DNA of 64,000 nucleotides. It comes from Gammaproteobacteria bacterium (lineage in GTDB: Bacteria > Pseudomonadota > Gammaproteobacteria > Methylococcales > Methylomonadaceae). The translations under genes and the position numbers were made by a program. Below are positions 51,671 to 62,086 of this stretch, in pieces. The stretch spans positions 1 to 64,000 of the forward strand of contig JAHJSQ010000089.1 of the NCBI GenBank assembly GCA_018830325.1, read 5' to 3'. Positions within the stretch are counted from its first letter, which is position 1. Each line of letters begins with the position of its first letter. The notes beneath the pieces are model-generated. The model did not search any database. It was not told the DNA's origin and saw only the letters and a program-made list of their open reading frames with translations.

Positions 51671-52446
51671 TCGTTATCGCTTTGCCGGCGCGCCAATAGA
51701 TGGATATAGCGCCCCATGTCCCGGTAGGTCGGCATTCGGCAATAACGGTATTCCAATTCGAATAATTCGGCCGGATCGCTGCCGTCTAAAGTGTCTTTGC
51801 TTACATAATCGTGAAACACGCGAATGCCGGTATGCGCCGTAATGCTAAATCCGTGGCTTTGCAATCGATCGATGACTTCGTGGGGATATTGAGGATTGGG
51901 CGGCGTTAGTTTTTTGCCTTTGCCGAGATAGGCATCGTTAAGCAGATTTCTCCAGCGCCAATGGCCTTTCAAGGCATTGGTATACACCATCGCGTTACGG
52001 TTATAGAACAATAGCGACAAATAGCCGCCGGGCTTGACCTTCTTCATGACGACTTGTAAGGCCGGCAGCGGGTCGCCGAGCCATTCGATTACCGCATGAA
52101 ATAAAACCAAATCGAATGGGGGAAGTTTGGCCGCGAGCGTTTGCGCGGGTTCATGATGAAATTCGGCGATTAGGCCGGCTTCGGAAAAGTGCTGTCGCGC
52201 CCGCGCCAGCATCTTTTCCGATATGTCGCATAGCGTCAAACGGTGGCCTTGCCCGGCTAGCCATTGGCTGATTTGCGCAAAACCGCATCCGGCATCCCAT
52301 ATCGACAGAGGTTCGGCAGCCCGGTAAAACTCGTCAAGATCTTCCTTCAATAGCTTGAGCCGCCAATTTCCTTTGGGCGTGCCGTAGACTTTTTGTTCGA
52401 ATTTTTCGACAAACGGGTCGAAATTACGGTCTTTCAGTGGTTTCAT
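51667..52446 (-). CDS. cmoM: tRNA 5-carboxymethoxyuridine methyltransferase
   Basis: A 259-aa SAM methyltransferase beginning KPLKDRNFDPFVEKFEQKVYG and TPKGNWRLKLL, the distinctive start of CmoM (SmtA), with motif I IWDAGCGFAQISQWLAG and FDLVLFHAVIEWL. CmoM methylates the carboxyl of cmo5U34 in tRNA. It overlaps mscS tail by four bases on the opposite strand. Confidence 0.87.
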   Translation of the reverse strand: MKPLKDRNFDPFVEKFEQKVYGTPKGNWRLKLLKEDLDEFYRAAEPLSIWDAGCGFAQISQWLAGQGHRLTLCDISEKMLARARQHFSEAGLIAEFHHEPAQTLAAKLPPFDLVLFHAVIEWLGDPLPALQVVMKKVKPGGYLSLLFYNRNAMVYTNALKGHWRWRNLLNDAYLGKGKKLTPPNPQYPHEVIDRLQSHGFSITAHTGIRVFHDYVSKDTLDGSDPAELFELEYRYCRMPTYRDMGRYIHLLARRQSDND

Positions 52447-52468
52447 CGGGCAGGAGCGGCAAAGACGG

Positions 52469-53197
52469 TTAATTCGGCGCGATCAACCGATAACCGACCC
52501 CCGATTGGGTTTCGAGTAAGGGCACATCGAACGGCTTGTCAATTTTTTTGCGCAGTTTGTATAAATGGCTTCGGAGCGTATCGCTGTCTGGGATTAGCTC
52601 TCCCCAGAGTTCTTGTTCCAATTGCTCTCGGGTCACGAGGTTGGGCGATTCGCGCATCAGGATGCGCAGTATCCGCAAACATGTCGGCGACAATTGAATA
52701 ATCCGGCCCTGGCGCATGACCTGCATTGTGCTGGTATTGAAGGTTAAGTCGTGAATTTGATAAACGGACTCGTCCAATTCACCGCGTTCGCGGCGGATCA
52801 AGGCATTGATGCGGGCTTCGAGCTCCGGCATTTCGAACGGCTTGACTAGATAATCGTCGGCGCCGCGTTGAAATCCTTCCAGCTTGTCTTGCAATTGATC
52901 GCGAGCGGTCAGCATTAATATCGGCGTCGACAAACGCGCGTCTTTACGCAATCTCCGACATATTTCCAAACCGTCGATGCCGCCGGGTAGCGTGATATCG
53001 AGAATGATGGCGTCATAGCGTTGCGTTGCGGCAAGATGCAGTGCGCACAATCCGTCGTAGGCGTAATCCATCGTAAAGCCGCTGCTTTCCAGATAGGCAC
53101 CGACTGCTTGAGCCAGGTTTTTATGATCTTCGACCAGCAGCAAAGAGGCGTTCCTCTGGCTCGGTTGATTTTGAGGATTGGCTGGAGAAATGTCCAT
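52469..53197 (-). CDS. OmpR/PhoB-family response regulator
   Basis: A 242-aa regulator: receiver domain with SLLLVEDHKNLAQA, phosphoacceptor Asp67 (AIILDITLPGG) and Lys in DDYLVKPFEMPEL, then an OmpR-type winged helix (LSPTCLRILRILMRESPNLV, SHLYKLRKKIDKPFD). No kinase gene adjoins. The kinase at 37350, which lacks a regulator, is a possible partner. A perfect 12-bp hairpin lies in its leader (53213-53241). I chose the Met at 53197 over 53296, since the receiver begins soon after it. Confidence 0.88.
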   Translation of the reverse strand: MDISPANPQNQPSQRNASLLLVEDHKNLAQAVGAYLESSGFTMDYAYDGLCALHLAATQRYDAIILDITLPGGIDGLEICRRLRKDARLSTPILMLTARDQLQDKLEGFQRGADDYLVKPFEMPELEARINALIRRERGELDESVYQIHDLTFNTSTMQVMRQGRIIQLSPTCLRILRILMRESPNLVTREQLEQELWGELIPDSDTLRSHLYKLRKKIDKPFDVPLLETQSGVGYRLIAPN

Positions 53198-53212
53198 ATT
53201 TTGGAAAGTGTG

Positions 53213-53241
53213 AAGGTTCGGCGGAGGCCCCGCCGAACCTT
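53213..53241 (-). promoter_or_regulatory. Perfect 12-bp hairpin in the response regulator leader
   Basis: AAGGTTCGGCGG (53213-53224) and CCGCCGAACCTT (53230-53241) form a stem with a five-base loop, lying 16 bp upstream of the regulator's ATG and 18 bp past the Tim44-like stop. No T run, so it may be an mRNA-processing or attenuating structure rather than a terminator. Confidence 0.5.
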
Positions 53242-53259
53242 GTATCGCTAGAGTTAAGG

Positions 53260-54246
53260 TTATTCTTCGACTTGCTGAATGCCGTCCAGGTACCATTTCG
53301 GCTGCAGGCTATTTCTCGGCTTAACGAAATGCCAGACTTCGCGAACAGCTTGCTCCGGTCCGTAAATGTCTTCGCGAAGTAAGGAATCGAACAATACGGT
53401 CGCTTCCAATTCGCTGCCGGATTCGCGGACATCGAGCAATTCGGCTTGAACACTGACGACCTCGGTTCGGTTGTCATCGGTTGAGGCCTTGAGTTGATCC
53501 TGTATTTCGGCGAACACGCGGTCGGTAGTCAAGCCTCTGATTTCGGCTAGATCGCGATCGTCCCAAGCGGTTTGCAAAGCTCTAAACGCATTTTCGGCAC
53601 CGTTCAAGAAAGCATGTTCGTCGAAACCTTCCGGCAAGATCAATTCACGATTTTCGATAGCGGGCTCGAACCCCGAATCGTTATTGGCTTGAGGGCCTTT
53701 CTTAAACAATAAGTCGGTATTGAAACCCGTATTACCTACCGAAGCGCGTGATGTCTCTTGGGCTTGAGGCGCTTCATAATCGTTATAAGCTGAGGATGAG
53801 CGCTGTTGCGGTTCATAGCTTTCGCGACTATAAGCCGGTACCGGTCGCGCGGCATTTTTGGCGCGGGCGGCAAACAGTTTATAGAGTAAAAACGCGATAC
53901 CGCCGAAAACTAAAATATCCATGAAATTGAAGTTCTCGAAGGCGCCGCCGAACAACATAGCGCCAAGCAACCCGCCCAAAGCCAGGCCGCCGAGCATGCC
54001 CATCAAGCCGCCGCGACTAGCGAGCTTTTGTTTGGCTGCTTGGTTTTGGGCCTGGGCTTGTTGCTGTTGCCGTGTTGGTGCCGCTTTTGCCGGTGAGGCA
54101 GAGCGTTGGTACGGTTTGTTGAACGAGGATTTGCCGCCGAACGAGCCGCCTCCGCCGAATCGCTTGGCTTCGGCATCCGAAACGCTGCCCAATCCGAGGG
54201 ACAGTCCGATGATCAAGGTTGTCACTATGCTGGTTAATTTATTCAT
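53260..54246 (-). CDS. Tim44-like domain protein
   Basis: About 328 aa: signal peptide (SIVTTLIIGLSLGLGSVSDA), a Gly/Ser- and Gln-rich low-complexity region (~28-80), one or two membrane helices (GLMGMLGGLALGGLLGAMLF; FMDILVFGGIAFLLYKLFA) and a C-terminal Tim44-like domain (~215-328) with FLNGAENAFRALQTAWDDRD and EIRGLTTDRVF. Bacterial members are membrane-bound and of unknown function. Start at 54246 is favoured. Transcription may continue into the response regulator. Confidence 0.82.
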   Translation of the reverse strand: MNKLTSIVTTLIIGLSLGLGSVSDAEAKRFGGGGSFGGKSSFNKPYQRSASPAKAAPTRQQQQAQAQNQAAKQKLASRGGLMGMLGGLALGGLLGAMLFGGAFENFNFMDILVFGGIAFLLYKLFAARAKNAARPVPAYSRESYEPQQRSSSAYNDYEAPQAQETSRASVGNTGFNTDLLFKKGPQANNDSGFEPAIENRELILPEGFDEHAFLNGAENAFRALQTAWDDRDLAEIRGLTTDRVFAEIQDQLKASTDDNRTEVVSVQAELLDVRESGSELEATVLFDSLLREDIYGPEQAVREVWHFVKPRNSLQPKWYLDGIQQVEE

Positions 54247-54465
54247 GGATAAGTTTTTGAGTTTTGTTGATAAAGGCAAGAAAAATAATTGGGCTGTTCA
54301 TTGTATAACGCAGTCTTTCGCCCTATTAACTACGCATTAAAGATTCTCGTTTACGACACGGCATGACCTGATTGAGTTCCATCGATAGATTGTCGGCAAG
54401 CAGTCAAAAATCCCATCTTTCTTAGTATGAAGTGAATTAAGCAATATGTGGATTAAAATCTATCT

Positions 54466-54690
54466 GTGCGGGTTGAGTAACCATACGCATCAAGCTAAAA
54501 ACGGCCAACCCGCACCCCGCTATTTCCCAAGCTCCAGCTTGGGAAACATGCTACGGAAGCTCCAGCTGCCTGAGACCGACATAACCTCAATCAACCCCGA
54601 CTCGTTCGTTCACAACTACCTCGATCGTTGGGAAGCCAGAGATGCCTGAACAGGCTCCCCAAGCTCAAGCTTGGGGAGCAGCATTAGGTG
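54466..54690. repeat. Cluster of hairpins in intergenic region
   Basis: GTGCGGGTTG...CAACCCGCAC (54466-54517), TTCCCAAGCTCCAGCTTGGG (54525-54545) and CTCCCCAAGCTCAAGCTTGG (54654-54675) are inverted pairs. A GC hairpin GGGCGGGTTGAATAGCCCGC follows at 54782-54802, 30 bp beyond the next gene's stop. No gene is seen in 54247-54833. Confidence 0.6.
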
Positions 54691-54833
54691 CGCGATGCGT
54701 TCTAAACTGTTTATGCAGGGCAGGGTTAGCGACCCTGTCCTGAATGTTTCAATCATGTCCAGTGCAAAAATAAGACCTTCCGGGCGGGTTGAATAGCCCG
54801 CCGCTGCGCCTCAATTTTTCAGGTAACAGCGCA

Positions 54834-56198
54834 TTAAAACTCCTTCACCACAAAGAAAGTAATGTCGCTTCCGCCACGTTCGTCATCCCTTAGTACGTTG
54901 AAATTATGGGTAACATCCACGACCAACATCGATTCGCCGAGAAAACCGGTCGCGAGCCGACCGCCCACCGCGCTATAAAACGTTTCTTTTCTCTTAAATT
55001 CGCCGCCGATATTGCGTACCGGATTCAACCAACCCGCAGTTCCGTGCAAGCTCAAGTAACTGAAAAAAATCGGCTCCCAGCGGTATTCGGCGTTACCGAT
55101 CAAATAGTGTTCGGGATAATATTCCCATACCGAAGCGCCGGGGAGCACGGGCATGGCAGTCGAGGCAAAATCCCAACCCATCGGATTGACACCGCCTCCG
55201 ATGCGTTGCGCCGAAAATCGGTCCAGATTGGCGCCCGTACCGCCATGGACGGAGCCTAATAGCCGGTGTCTATCACTATTGATAAACGGAACGCCGGTGG
55301 CGCCTAACGCATAGGCGTCGAATCTCAAATGATCCCGAGAATCGCTAGCGCGGTATTGATTGCCGTCAAGCCCCCAATCGCGCCAATTCACGCGGTGTCC
55401 GTAGACCAGGTTTCCGCCGGCGGCAAAACCTTCGTGAGCCAGCCACAATATATTCCGTTTTAACCCGTCGTATTTCACTTCCAGGCGTGAACCGAGCTCA
55501 ACGGTATCGCGAGGCGCGAGTAGATTATCGGCGGCTTCGCTGCCTTTGCTGAAATATAAAAAACCCGGCTCGAAATACAGATTGGCCATGAAGATATTAT
55601 CGTTATAACCGGGATCGACTTGAGTTCGATAGCCGAGACCGATATCCCATTGCAAACGGCCCCAATACATTTCTTCATCGAGTACGCTTCGTCCGTCGAC
55701 GACTTCGCTCATCGCACTCGGCGGCGTAAAATTCCTAAATGCTAATGCATATTGAAAATCGCCCCAATCGGGCAATTGTTCGCCGTAAAACAAATCGTTA
55801 TATGCTCCGGCAATATTCGCATAAAACAACTTGCTTTGTTCGGGCTGTCGCCAAAAATACAGACTGCCAATCGGAAAAATATCTCGGTCGTCGGGTCCCG
55901 GCGTGTTGTATTGAAGACCCAGCATCCAGGCATTTACCGATGTTCTATCACGCGGATCGACGATAATTTCTTCGCCCAGAAACTCGGTTTTGAAGCCTTC
56001 CCCGGCCAATGGAGTTTTATAATTTTTCGAATCCCGGTCCAGGTAAGGAAGTTCTTGTTCAATAGCGGATTGAATAGCGTCATCTGACGCTACTGCTTCA
56101 TATTGCTGCGCCATAGCCGATGAACTAAAGCACAACAATCCGAACAAGGTGATGGATAGTAAGTAAAGTTGCCGAGTGATCAGATCATAGCTAGCCAT
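54834..56198 (-). CDS. Exported outer-membrane protein, beta-barrel type
   Basis: About 454 aa. A signal peptide ending AMA (LSITLFGLLCFSSSAMA) leads into a protein dense in alternating aromatic/polar strands and ending in aromatic Phe (FFVVKEF), the usual signature of an outer-membrane barrel; ARLATGFLGESMLVVDVTH-like amphipathic strands occur near the end. No family recognised, but the pattern LGLQYNTPGPDDRDIFPIGS and GGVNPMGWDFA may help. GGAGTATATGAA precedes the chosen ATG; earlier Met at 56219 has no such site. Confidence 0.65.
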   Translation of the reverse strand: MASYDLITRQLYLLSITLFGLLCFSSSAMAQQYEAVASDDAIQSAIEQELPYLDRDSKNYKTPLAGEGFKTEFLGEEIIVDPRDRTSVNAWMLGLQYNTPGPDDRDIFPIGSLYFWRQPEQSKLFYANIAGAYNDLFYGEQLPDWGDFQYALAFRNFTPPSAMSEVVDGRSVLDEEMYWGRLQWDIGLGYRTQVDPGYNDNIFMANLYFEPGFLYFSKGSEAADNLLAPRDTVELGSRLEVKYDGLKRNILWLAHEGFAAGGNLVYGHRVNWRDWGLDGNQYRASDSRDHLRFDAYALGATGVPFINSDRHRLLGSVHGGTGANLDRFSAQRIGGGVNPMGWDFASTAMPVLPGASVWEYYPEHYLIGNAEYRWEPIFFSYLSLHGTAGWLNPVRNIGGEFKRKETFYSAVGGRLATGFLGESMLVVDVTHNFNVLRDDERGGSDITFFVVKEF

Positions 56199-56326
56199 TT
56201 CATATACTCCAAAAAACACGCACTAGTTCGTACAGCAATTTAGGATATAAGGGTTACCCCATATCCAACATGAAACATGACTCAATATTCCGCCAGGAAT
56301 TACCGAAAAATACACTTGATTTTGTG

Positions 56327-56962
56327 CTACCGGTAAATCGCTTTATAGCTGATATAAAGCGAGCAGAATGTTACCGGTATAATTAAAATCATCGCCAAAC
56401 CAATCGTAACGACAGACAGCAGAGCAAAGAGTATCAAGAACAGATAAACCGTGATCATCGCCGAAATATGACGCCCGCAGTTGTAATAACTACTTTTGAT
56501 TGCATCTACAGGCTTGCTATCGATGAACATCACTTGGGGCACCGAGTACAACAATGCTGAAATGATCAGGATGCCCAATGGTGCTGCTAGTATCAGTGCC
56601 GTAAAAGGTCCGAGTGTTACCGTTAATCCCGCTTCAATAATTTCGAAGAATACCATTAACAAGCCGAGAATCAACAAAGGTTTCAGCTTGGGCGAATCGA
56701 TGAAGCCTTGGAAAAAATGGCTGATTTTTATCTTTCGCTGTTCGTCGACTTCTCGAATTGCATACAAAAATCCGCCATACATCACCGGAAAGATCAAACC
56801 GTCTAATATCTCACCGATTACTGGAAGTAGTGCTAGCAGGACTTCCAGAAGAATCCAGATCACGGTACCGAGAATCAGCAACAGCGGGCTTTTAGTAAAC
56901 AGCTTCCAACCATCGACAAACCATTGTCGGCCGTCTTTCATTGTATATCCTGTATCTTCCAT
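56327..56962 (-). CDS. BPSS1780-like membrane protein
   Basis: A 211-aa protein with about six hydrophobic helices (LLLILGTVIWILLEVLLALL; ILDGLIFPVMYGGFLYAI; PLLILGLLMVFFEIIEAGL). The start GRQWFVDGWKLFTKSP and central VPQVMFIDSKPVDAIKSSY match a widespread proteobacterial family sometimes named BPSS1780. Function unknown. It is monocistronic. Confidence 0.65.
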   Translation of the reverse strand: MEDTGYTMKDGRQWFVDGWKLFTKSPLLLILGTVIWILLEVLLALLPVIGEILDGLIFPVMYGGFLYAIREVDEQRKIKISHFFQGFIDSPKLKPLLILGLLMVFFEIIEAGLTVTLGPFTALILAAPLGILIISALLYSVPQVMFIDSKPVDAIKSSYYNCGRHISAMITVYLFLILFALLSVVTIGLAMILIIPVTFCSLYISYKAIYR

Positions 56963-57044
56963 CGCGCGCTCCTAAAATTATTATTGTCTATCGACATCTA
57001 TTTTAAGACGATTCAATCAATCATACCTTTCGTATACCTTTCAC

Positions 57045-57275
57045 ACTTCAAATTTCGGCATTGCTTAAGGAGGCCGCCGGGGTGTTCGGTCCCTCACCTA
57101 ACGCTAGGTGAGGGACCAGCTAGGAGCTGGCATAGAGCTTACATGGACGTATTCACCCAGCACCTAAATTCCATAGCCCATTGGCTATGATTAATTTTCT
57201 TAGATAATTTAGGTGCTGGGTTCACGGCGTCCTTTGACGAAGACCCCGGTGCCGAATTTGATCTACGATGAGTAT
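57045..57275. repeat. Nested palindrome element (copy 3) with ATCGTAGATC end
   Basis: Outer arms AAATTTCGGCATTGCTTAAG and GCCGAATTTGATCTACGAT; inside GCCGGGGTGTTCG pairs with CGAAGACCCCGG. The 65-bp core (57156-57220) sits between ACATGGACGTATTCA and TTCACGGCGTCC as in the other copies. CCTCACCTAACGCTAGGTGAGG (57091-57112) forms its own hairpin. Confidence 0.72.
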
Positions 57276-57537
57276 ATTAGTTCGTATGGAGCTTTCATTC
57301 ACCCAAGAGGTTAGCGGGAATGTTTAGGCAATCTTTTGAAATACTTCATGAACTCCATGCGATTCATGGCTAAACTGCCGAATTTTGATCTACGATGAGT
57401 ATGAATTTGAAACGAAAGTTTAGGAAAACAAAAGGCTTACGCTTCAGTATACCGACAACCCGGGATCGGTCCAAATTCGGCACACTCCGTTTAATAAAAA
57501 GATTCGTCAGCATTAAATGTGTAATTATTCACACCCC

Positions 57538-57570
57538 CCTATCGTTCCCACGCAGAGCGTGGGAACGATA
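57538..57570. repeat. REP hairpin
   Basis: ATCGTTCCCACGCAGAGCGT continuing GGGAACGAT: a perfect palindrome of the family also at 46706. Confidence 0.7.
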
Positions 57571-57642
57571 ATTGCCGGGGGGACTGAATAGTTACTTAGG
57601 AATATACATAAATTTACTTCTACAAGTTTTAGGCATTGTGGT

Positions 57643-57741
57643 GGTTCGGCGACTCGCTTGACAGGACGCCGTGAATACATCCATGTAGGCTCGACGGCGG
57701 CTATCCCTGCCGCCAACGCCTGTCAATCGAGCCACCGAACC
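57643..57741. repeat. 99-bp element with inverted ends, second copy
   Basis: GGTTCGGCGACTCGCTTG and CAATCGAGCCACCGAACC arms with interior ACGCCGTGAATACATCCATG, equivalent to the reverse of 45312-45410. Confidence 0.72.
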
Positions 57742-57852
57742 CCCTTTCAGCATTTGTCGAAGTCATTTCATGCTTGTTCCTTAAATGTAGCCGTGCAAAA
57801 AAACGCCCCCGTGCTACTATGAAGCTTAGAACAGGTTTTGGGAGCACGTAAT

Positions 57853-59298
57853 ATGAAAGCGAATATCGGTTTAATCGGCCTGGCGGTCATGGGCCAGAAT
57901 TTAGTTCTCAACATCAATGATCATGGTTTTAAGGCAGCAGTCTACAACCGCACGACAGAAAAGACCGACGAGTTCCTCGCGGGGCCGGCCAAGGGCACCG
58001 AAATCGTCGGAACTTACTCGCTCGAAGATCTTGTGCAGAAACTGGAAACGCCGCGCATCGTGATGTTAATGGTCAAAGCCGGAACCGTGGTCGATCATTA
58101 TATAGAACAACTAGCCCCGCTACTGGATGCCGGCGATATCATCATCGACGGCGGCAATTCGTTATTTACCGACACCGACCGGCGCACCAAGGAGCTAAAA
58201 GAAAAAGGCTTGCTTTATATCGGCACCGGTGTTTCGGGCGGAGAGGAAGGCGCGAGGCACGGGCCTTCGATCATGCCCGGCGGTCACCCGGATGCTTGGA
58301 ACCGAGTCAAACCGGTATTGCAGGCGATCAGCGCAAAAGTCGACGGCCAGCCTTGCTGTGAATGGGTCGGCGATGGCGGCGCGGGCCACTATGTCAAAAT
58401 GATCCATAACGGCATCGAATACGGCGACATGCAAATCATTTGCGAAGCCTATCAACTGATGTCCGAAGGGCTCGGTCTTTCTGCCGATGAGATTTCCACT
58501 ATTTTTGCCGAATGGAACGGTGCGGAACTCAGTTCCTATCTCGTCGAAATCACGGCCAATATTCTTGCCTATAAAGACGAAGACGGCAGTCCGCTCCTCG
58601 ACAAGATCCTTGACACGGCCGGCCAAAAAGGCACCGGTAAATGGACCGGCATCAATGCGCTGGATTTGGGCATTCCGCTGACGCTGATCGGCGAATCAGT
58701 CTTCGCGCGCTGCCTGTCGGCGATGAAAGACGAACGCATCAATGCTTCGCAAAAGCTGCCTAAACCGGTCAACCGTTTTGAGGGAAACCGGCAAAAAGTC
58801 ATCGAAACCATCCGCAATGCCTTGTATGCATCGAAAATCATTTCTTACGCGCAGGGTTTCCGGCTCATGCGCGAAGCGGCGAAAGATTACGGCTGGTCGT
58901 TAAACTACGGCGAAATCGCGCTGATGTGGCGGGGCGGTTGCATCATTCGTAGCGCATTTTTAAACGATATCAAACAAGCATACGACAGCAATCCCGATTT
59001 GGAAAATTTGCTGCTGGCCGATTTCTTTGTCGATGCTATGCAGCAGGCCGAACCCGGCTGGCGTAAAGCCGTCATACTCAGTATCGAACTCGGTATTCCG
59101 GCTCCGGCGTTTTCCAGCGCGCTAGCGTTTTACGACGGCTACCGGACGGCGCGCTTGCCCGCCAATCTGTTGCAAGCTCAACGCGATTATTTCGGCGCAC
59201 ACAGTTACGAACGCACCGACCGTCCGCGCGGCGAGTTTTTTCATACCGACTGGACCGGGCACGGCGGTAAAACCGCATCGTCTACTTACAACGTTTAA
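57853..59298 (+). CDS. gnd: 6-phosphogluconate dehydrogenase, decarboxylating
   Basis: A 481-aa enzyme with [20 protein letters not shown] (dinucleotide site), [20 protein letters not shown] (substrate-binding) and [15 protein letters not shown]; ends [15 protein letters not shown]. It converts 6-phosphogluconate to ribulose 5-phosphate. I place the start at the ATG 57853 since GGGAGCACG precedes it, rather than an earlier codon at 57838. zwf follows 27 bp later, as in the oxidative pentose phosphate operon. Confidence 0.95.
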   Translation: MKANIGLIGLAVMGQNLVLNINDHGFKAAVYNRTTEKTDEFLAGPAKGTEIVGTYSLEDLVQKLETPRIVMLMVKAGTVVDHYIEQLAPLLDAGDIIIDGGNSLFTDTDRRTKELKEKGLLYIGTGVSGGEEGARHGPSIMPGGHPDAWNRVKPVLQAISAKVDGQPCCEWVGDGGAGHYVKMIHNGIEYGDMQIICEAYQLMSEGLGLSADEISTIFAEWNGAELSSYLVEITANILAYKDEDGSPLLDKILDTAGQKGTGKWTGINALDLGIPLTLIGESVFARCLSAMKDERINASQKLPKPVNRFEGNRQKVIETIRNALYASKIISYAQGFRLMREAAKDYGWSLNYGEIALMWRGGCIIRSAFLNDIKQAYDSNPDLENLLLADFFVDAMQQAEPGWRKAVILSIELGIPAPAFSSALAFYDGYRTARLPANLLQAQRDYFGAHSYERTDRPRGEFFHTDWTGHGGKTASSTYNV

Positions 59299-59325
59299 AT
59301 TACACGCATATCACGAGTCGATTCT

Positions 59326-60816
59326 ATGTCTGCTGAACCCTGTACCTACGTCATTTTCGGCGCAACCGGCAATTTGTCCCGAATTAAACTGATGCCGGCG
59401 CTTTATCATTTGGATCTCGAAAACAAACTGCCGGAAGGCAGTCGTATCGTCGGCATTGGTCGACGGCCTTGGGACCAAAAAAAATGGCTTGAGGAAGTTC
59501 GGGAAATGATCGGCGCGAAGGTTCGTGAAGGTATAGACGAGGCTGTATTCGCCCGGTTCAGCGAACGACTTTCCTATCATCGCGGCGATCTCGGTGAAGC
59601 GGAATGCTATAGCGGACTGGCCGTTACCTTGGGTAAGGATGAAGATTTTTCCAAAAACATCGCATTTTATCTCGCGATCAGTCCCGAGGATTTCGGTAAT
59701 GTCATCGAATCGCTTAGCAAAGTCGACTTACTGAATCAAGAATACGGCTGGAAACGCGTTATCATCGAAAAGCCCTTCGGTTACGATCTGGACAGCGCGC
59801 AATCGTTGCAAAAACGGATCGGCCGTTTTTTAAGCGAAGAACAGATCTACCGGATCGATCATTATCTCGGCAAAGGCATGGTGCAGAATGTATTGGTCTT
59901 CCGCTTCGCGAATGTCATGCTAGAGCCGCTGTGGAACCGCAACTACATCGACCATGTTCAAATTACCCATGCCGAGGATATCGGTATCGACACGCGCGGC
60001 GGCTACTACGATGGGGCCGGAGCTTTGCGCGACATGCTGCAAAGCCATTTGCTACAACTGATGACGCTGGTTGCAATGGAACCGCCCGCATCAATGGAAG
60101 CGGAATCGCTGCGCGACGAGAAGGTCAAGGTCTTAAAATCGATTCGCCCAATACCCAAATCGGCGGTACACGCGCATGCCTATCGCGGCCAATACGCCAA
60201 AGGCACGGTCGGCAAGGAAAAGGTCAAAGGCTATTTGGAGGAAGAGAACATTCCGCCAACCAGCATTACCGAAACCTATGCCGCCGTAAAATTATTCATC
60301 GATAATTGGCGCTGGCGGGGCGTGCCGTTTTATCTACAGACCGGCAAACGACTGGCCAAAGGTCAATCGGTCGTCTCGATTTGCTTTCGCCATCCGCCGC
60401 TGCAGTTTTTTCGCGATACGCATGTGCAGTGCATGAATCCGAATTGGGTCCTGTTGAGCATTCAACCCGAAGAACGCATTCGCATGGAAATGACCGTCAA
60501 GGAACCTGGATTGGAAATGCGCACGCGCACCAGTAGCCTGGATGCCGGTTTTCGAAACAGCGATGAAAAAGCGATCGATGCCTATGAGGATTTATTGCTG
60601 GATGTCATGAAAGGCGACCGCTCGTTATTTCTGCGTTTCGACGAAGTCGAATATGCTTGGCGTATCGTCGATCCGATTTTGCAAACCTGGGCCGTCGAAC
60701 GCGACTTCATTCCGACTTATCCGGCCGGGAGTTGGGGACCCACCGAAAGCCGCCGCCTATTCGAAAAAGAAGATCAATTTTGGCGAACCTCGTTGACGCC
60801 GGAGTGGTGTCAATAA
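59326..60816 (+). CDS. zwf: Glucose-6-phosphate 1-dehydrogenase
   Basis: A 496-aa enzyme with [20 protein letters not shown] (NADP site; second residue group GATGxL), the active-site signature [14 protein letters not shown] (~180-193) and [15 protein letters not shown]. It follows gnd directly. A pgl gene is not adjacent. Intact. Confidence 0.95.
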   Translation: MSAEPCTYVIFGATGNLSRIKLMPALYHLDLENKLPEGSRIVGIGRRPWDQKKWLEEVREMIGAKVREGIDEAVFARFSERLSYHRGDLGEAECYSGLAVTLGKDEDFSKNIAFYLAISPEDFGNVIESLSKVDLLNQEYGWKRVIIEKPFGYDLDSAQSLQKRIGRFLSEEQIYRIDHYLGKGMVQNVLVFRFANVMLEPLWNRNYIDHVQITHAEDIGIDTRGGYYDGAGALRDMLQSHLLQLMTLVAMEPPASMEAESLRDEKVKVLKSIRPIPKSAVHAHAYRGQYAKGTVGKEKVKGYLEEENIPPTSITETYAAVKLFIDNWRWRGVPFYLQTGKRLAKGQSVVSICFRHPPLQFFRDTHVQCMNPNWVLLSIQPEERIRMEMTVKEPGLEMRTRTSSLDAGFRNSDEKAIDAYEDLLLDVMKGDRSLFLRFDEVEYAWRIVDPILQTWAVERDFIPTYPAGSWGPTESRRLFEKEDQFWRTSLTPEWCQ

Positions 60817-61081
60817 CGCTCAAGCCCTCTTTCGAAATATCATCGCCGAACGAAAACAAAGTCTTTTATGCTTCGAACGTTTTACAACGCATGCTAACTG
60901 CTTTTTAGGATTGGGGAGAAACAAATATTGTATACAGTCCTATAGTAAGTTATTGAAATAAATTAATATTATTTATGATATTCATGGTGAAGTGCTTTTT
61001 CTAGATCAATTGATTTGAGCATTAGTTTCCCAAAAATACGCAATCCTTAAAAAACCTGACACCAAACCAGGAGATGCGGCG

Positions 61082-62062
61082 ATGGACCGCTTCGAACGAA
61101 TCTATCAATTACATAACATTCTATCCGGTCGCCGAACGCCGATATCTAATACCCAGTTGCAGGAAAAACTCGAATGCAGTGAAGCGACCGTAAAGCGGCT
61201 GGTAACGCTCATGCGCGACCATTTCGACGCGCCGATCGTTTACGACCGTAAACGCAACGGGTACCACTACGACACCGAAGCCGGCGAACATCCTTACGAA
61301 CTGCCCGGCTTATGGTTCAATGCCGAGGAACTATGGGGACTGCTGACTTGCCATACCTTGCTGCGCAAAATATCGCCGGGCCTGTTCGGCGAACAAATCG
61401 CCCAACTGCAAAACCGGATCGAAAAACTTCTCGCGTTAGATCGTAGCAGCGCAGAACGCAAACTGGAATGCATCAAAGTCATCCCGATCGCCTCACGTCA
61501 AAAAGTTCGAAATCCTTGGTTTCCCAAAATCGCCGGAGCGCTATTCGATAGCCAACGTCTCGACTTGATCTACGACGCGCGTAGCGACGGACAAATCACC
61601 GCACGCACCGTATCCCCGCAAAATCTGGTTTACTATCGGGACAACTGGTACCTTGACGCGTGGTGTCATTTTAGAAGGGAGCTGCGCACCTTCGCATTGG
61701 AACGCATTAAAACCGCCACCCGCCAAGAAGTTCCCGCCCAAAGCTTCGATCGAGAGCAGTTAGATGATTATTACAGCGCCGCCTACGGCATCTTCTCCGG
61801 TACAGCCGAACACACCGCAAAGCTAAAATTCACGCCGGAACGCGCCCGCTGGGTCGCCGACGAACAATGGCATCCGAAACAAACCGGCTGCTGGCACGAA
61901 GACGGCAGTTACGAGCTAAACATACCGTTCGGCGATCACCGCGAACTATTAATGGACATCCTCCGCCACGGAGCCGAAGTCGAAATTTTGGAGCCTGCCT
62001 TTTTACGCGAAGCCGCGATCGAGCAGATTCAAAGAATGGCGAAAATGTATCAAAAAAATTAG
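61082..62062 (+). CDS. HTH-WYL domain transcriptional regulator
   Basis: A 326-aa protein. Residues ~1-60 form a winged helix-turn-helix (MDRFERIYQLHNILSGRRTP, LQEKLECSEATVKRLVTLM); ~135-235 hold a WYL domain with RTVSPQNLVYYRDNWYLDAW; then the WCX-type C-terminal region with EILEPAFLREAA. WYL regulators control CRISPR-Cas and phage-defence loci. CAGGAGATGCGGCG is an SD site before the ATG. Its TAG lies in the same frame as, and ~30 bp before, the bridge-helix region of the following damaged cas9, suggesting recombination at the junction. Confidence 0.88.
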   Translation: MDRFERIYQLHNILSGRRTPISNTQLQEKLECSEATVKRLVTLMRDHFDAPIVYDRKRNGYHYDTEAGEHPYELPGLWFNAEELWGLLTCHTLLRKISPGLFGEQIAQLQNRIEKLLALDRSSAERKLECIKVIPIASRQKVRNPWFPKIAGALFDSQRLDLIYDARSDGQITARTVSPQNLVYYRDNWYLDAWCHFRRELRTFALERIKTATRQEVPAQSFDREQLDDYYSAAYGIFSGTAEHTAKLKFTPERARWVADEQWHPKQTGCWHEDGSYELNIPFGDHRELLMDILRHGAEVEILEPAFLREAAIEQIQRMAKMYQKN

Positions 62063-62086
62063 CCACCGTCACCGAAAAACGTCAAG

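Noticed and set aside
60817..61081. tracrRNA or CRISPR leader upstream of the WYL regulator
   Set aside because: No repeat-antirepeat pairing could be identified without the array; only a half copy of a dispersed repeat is seen.
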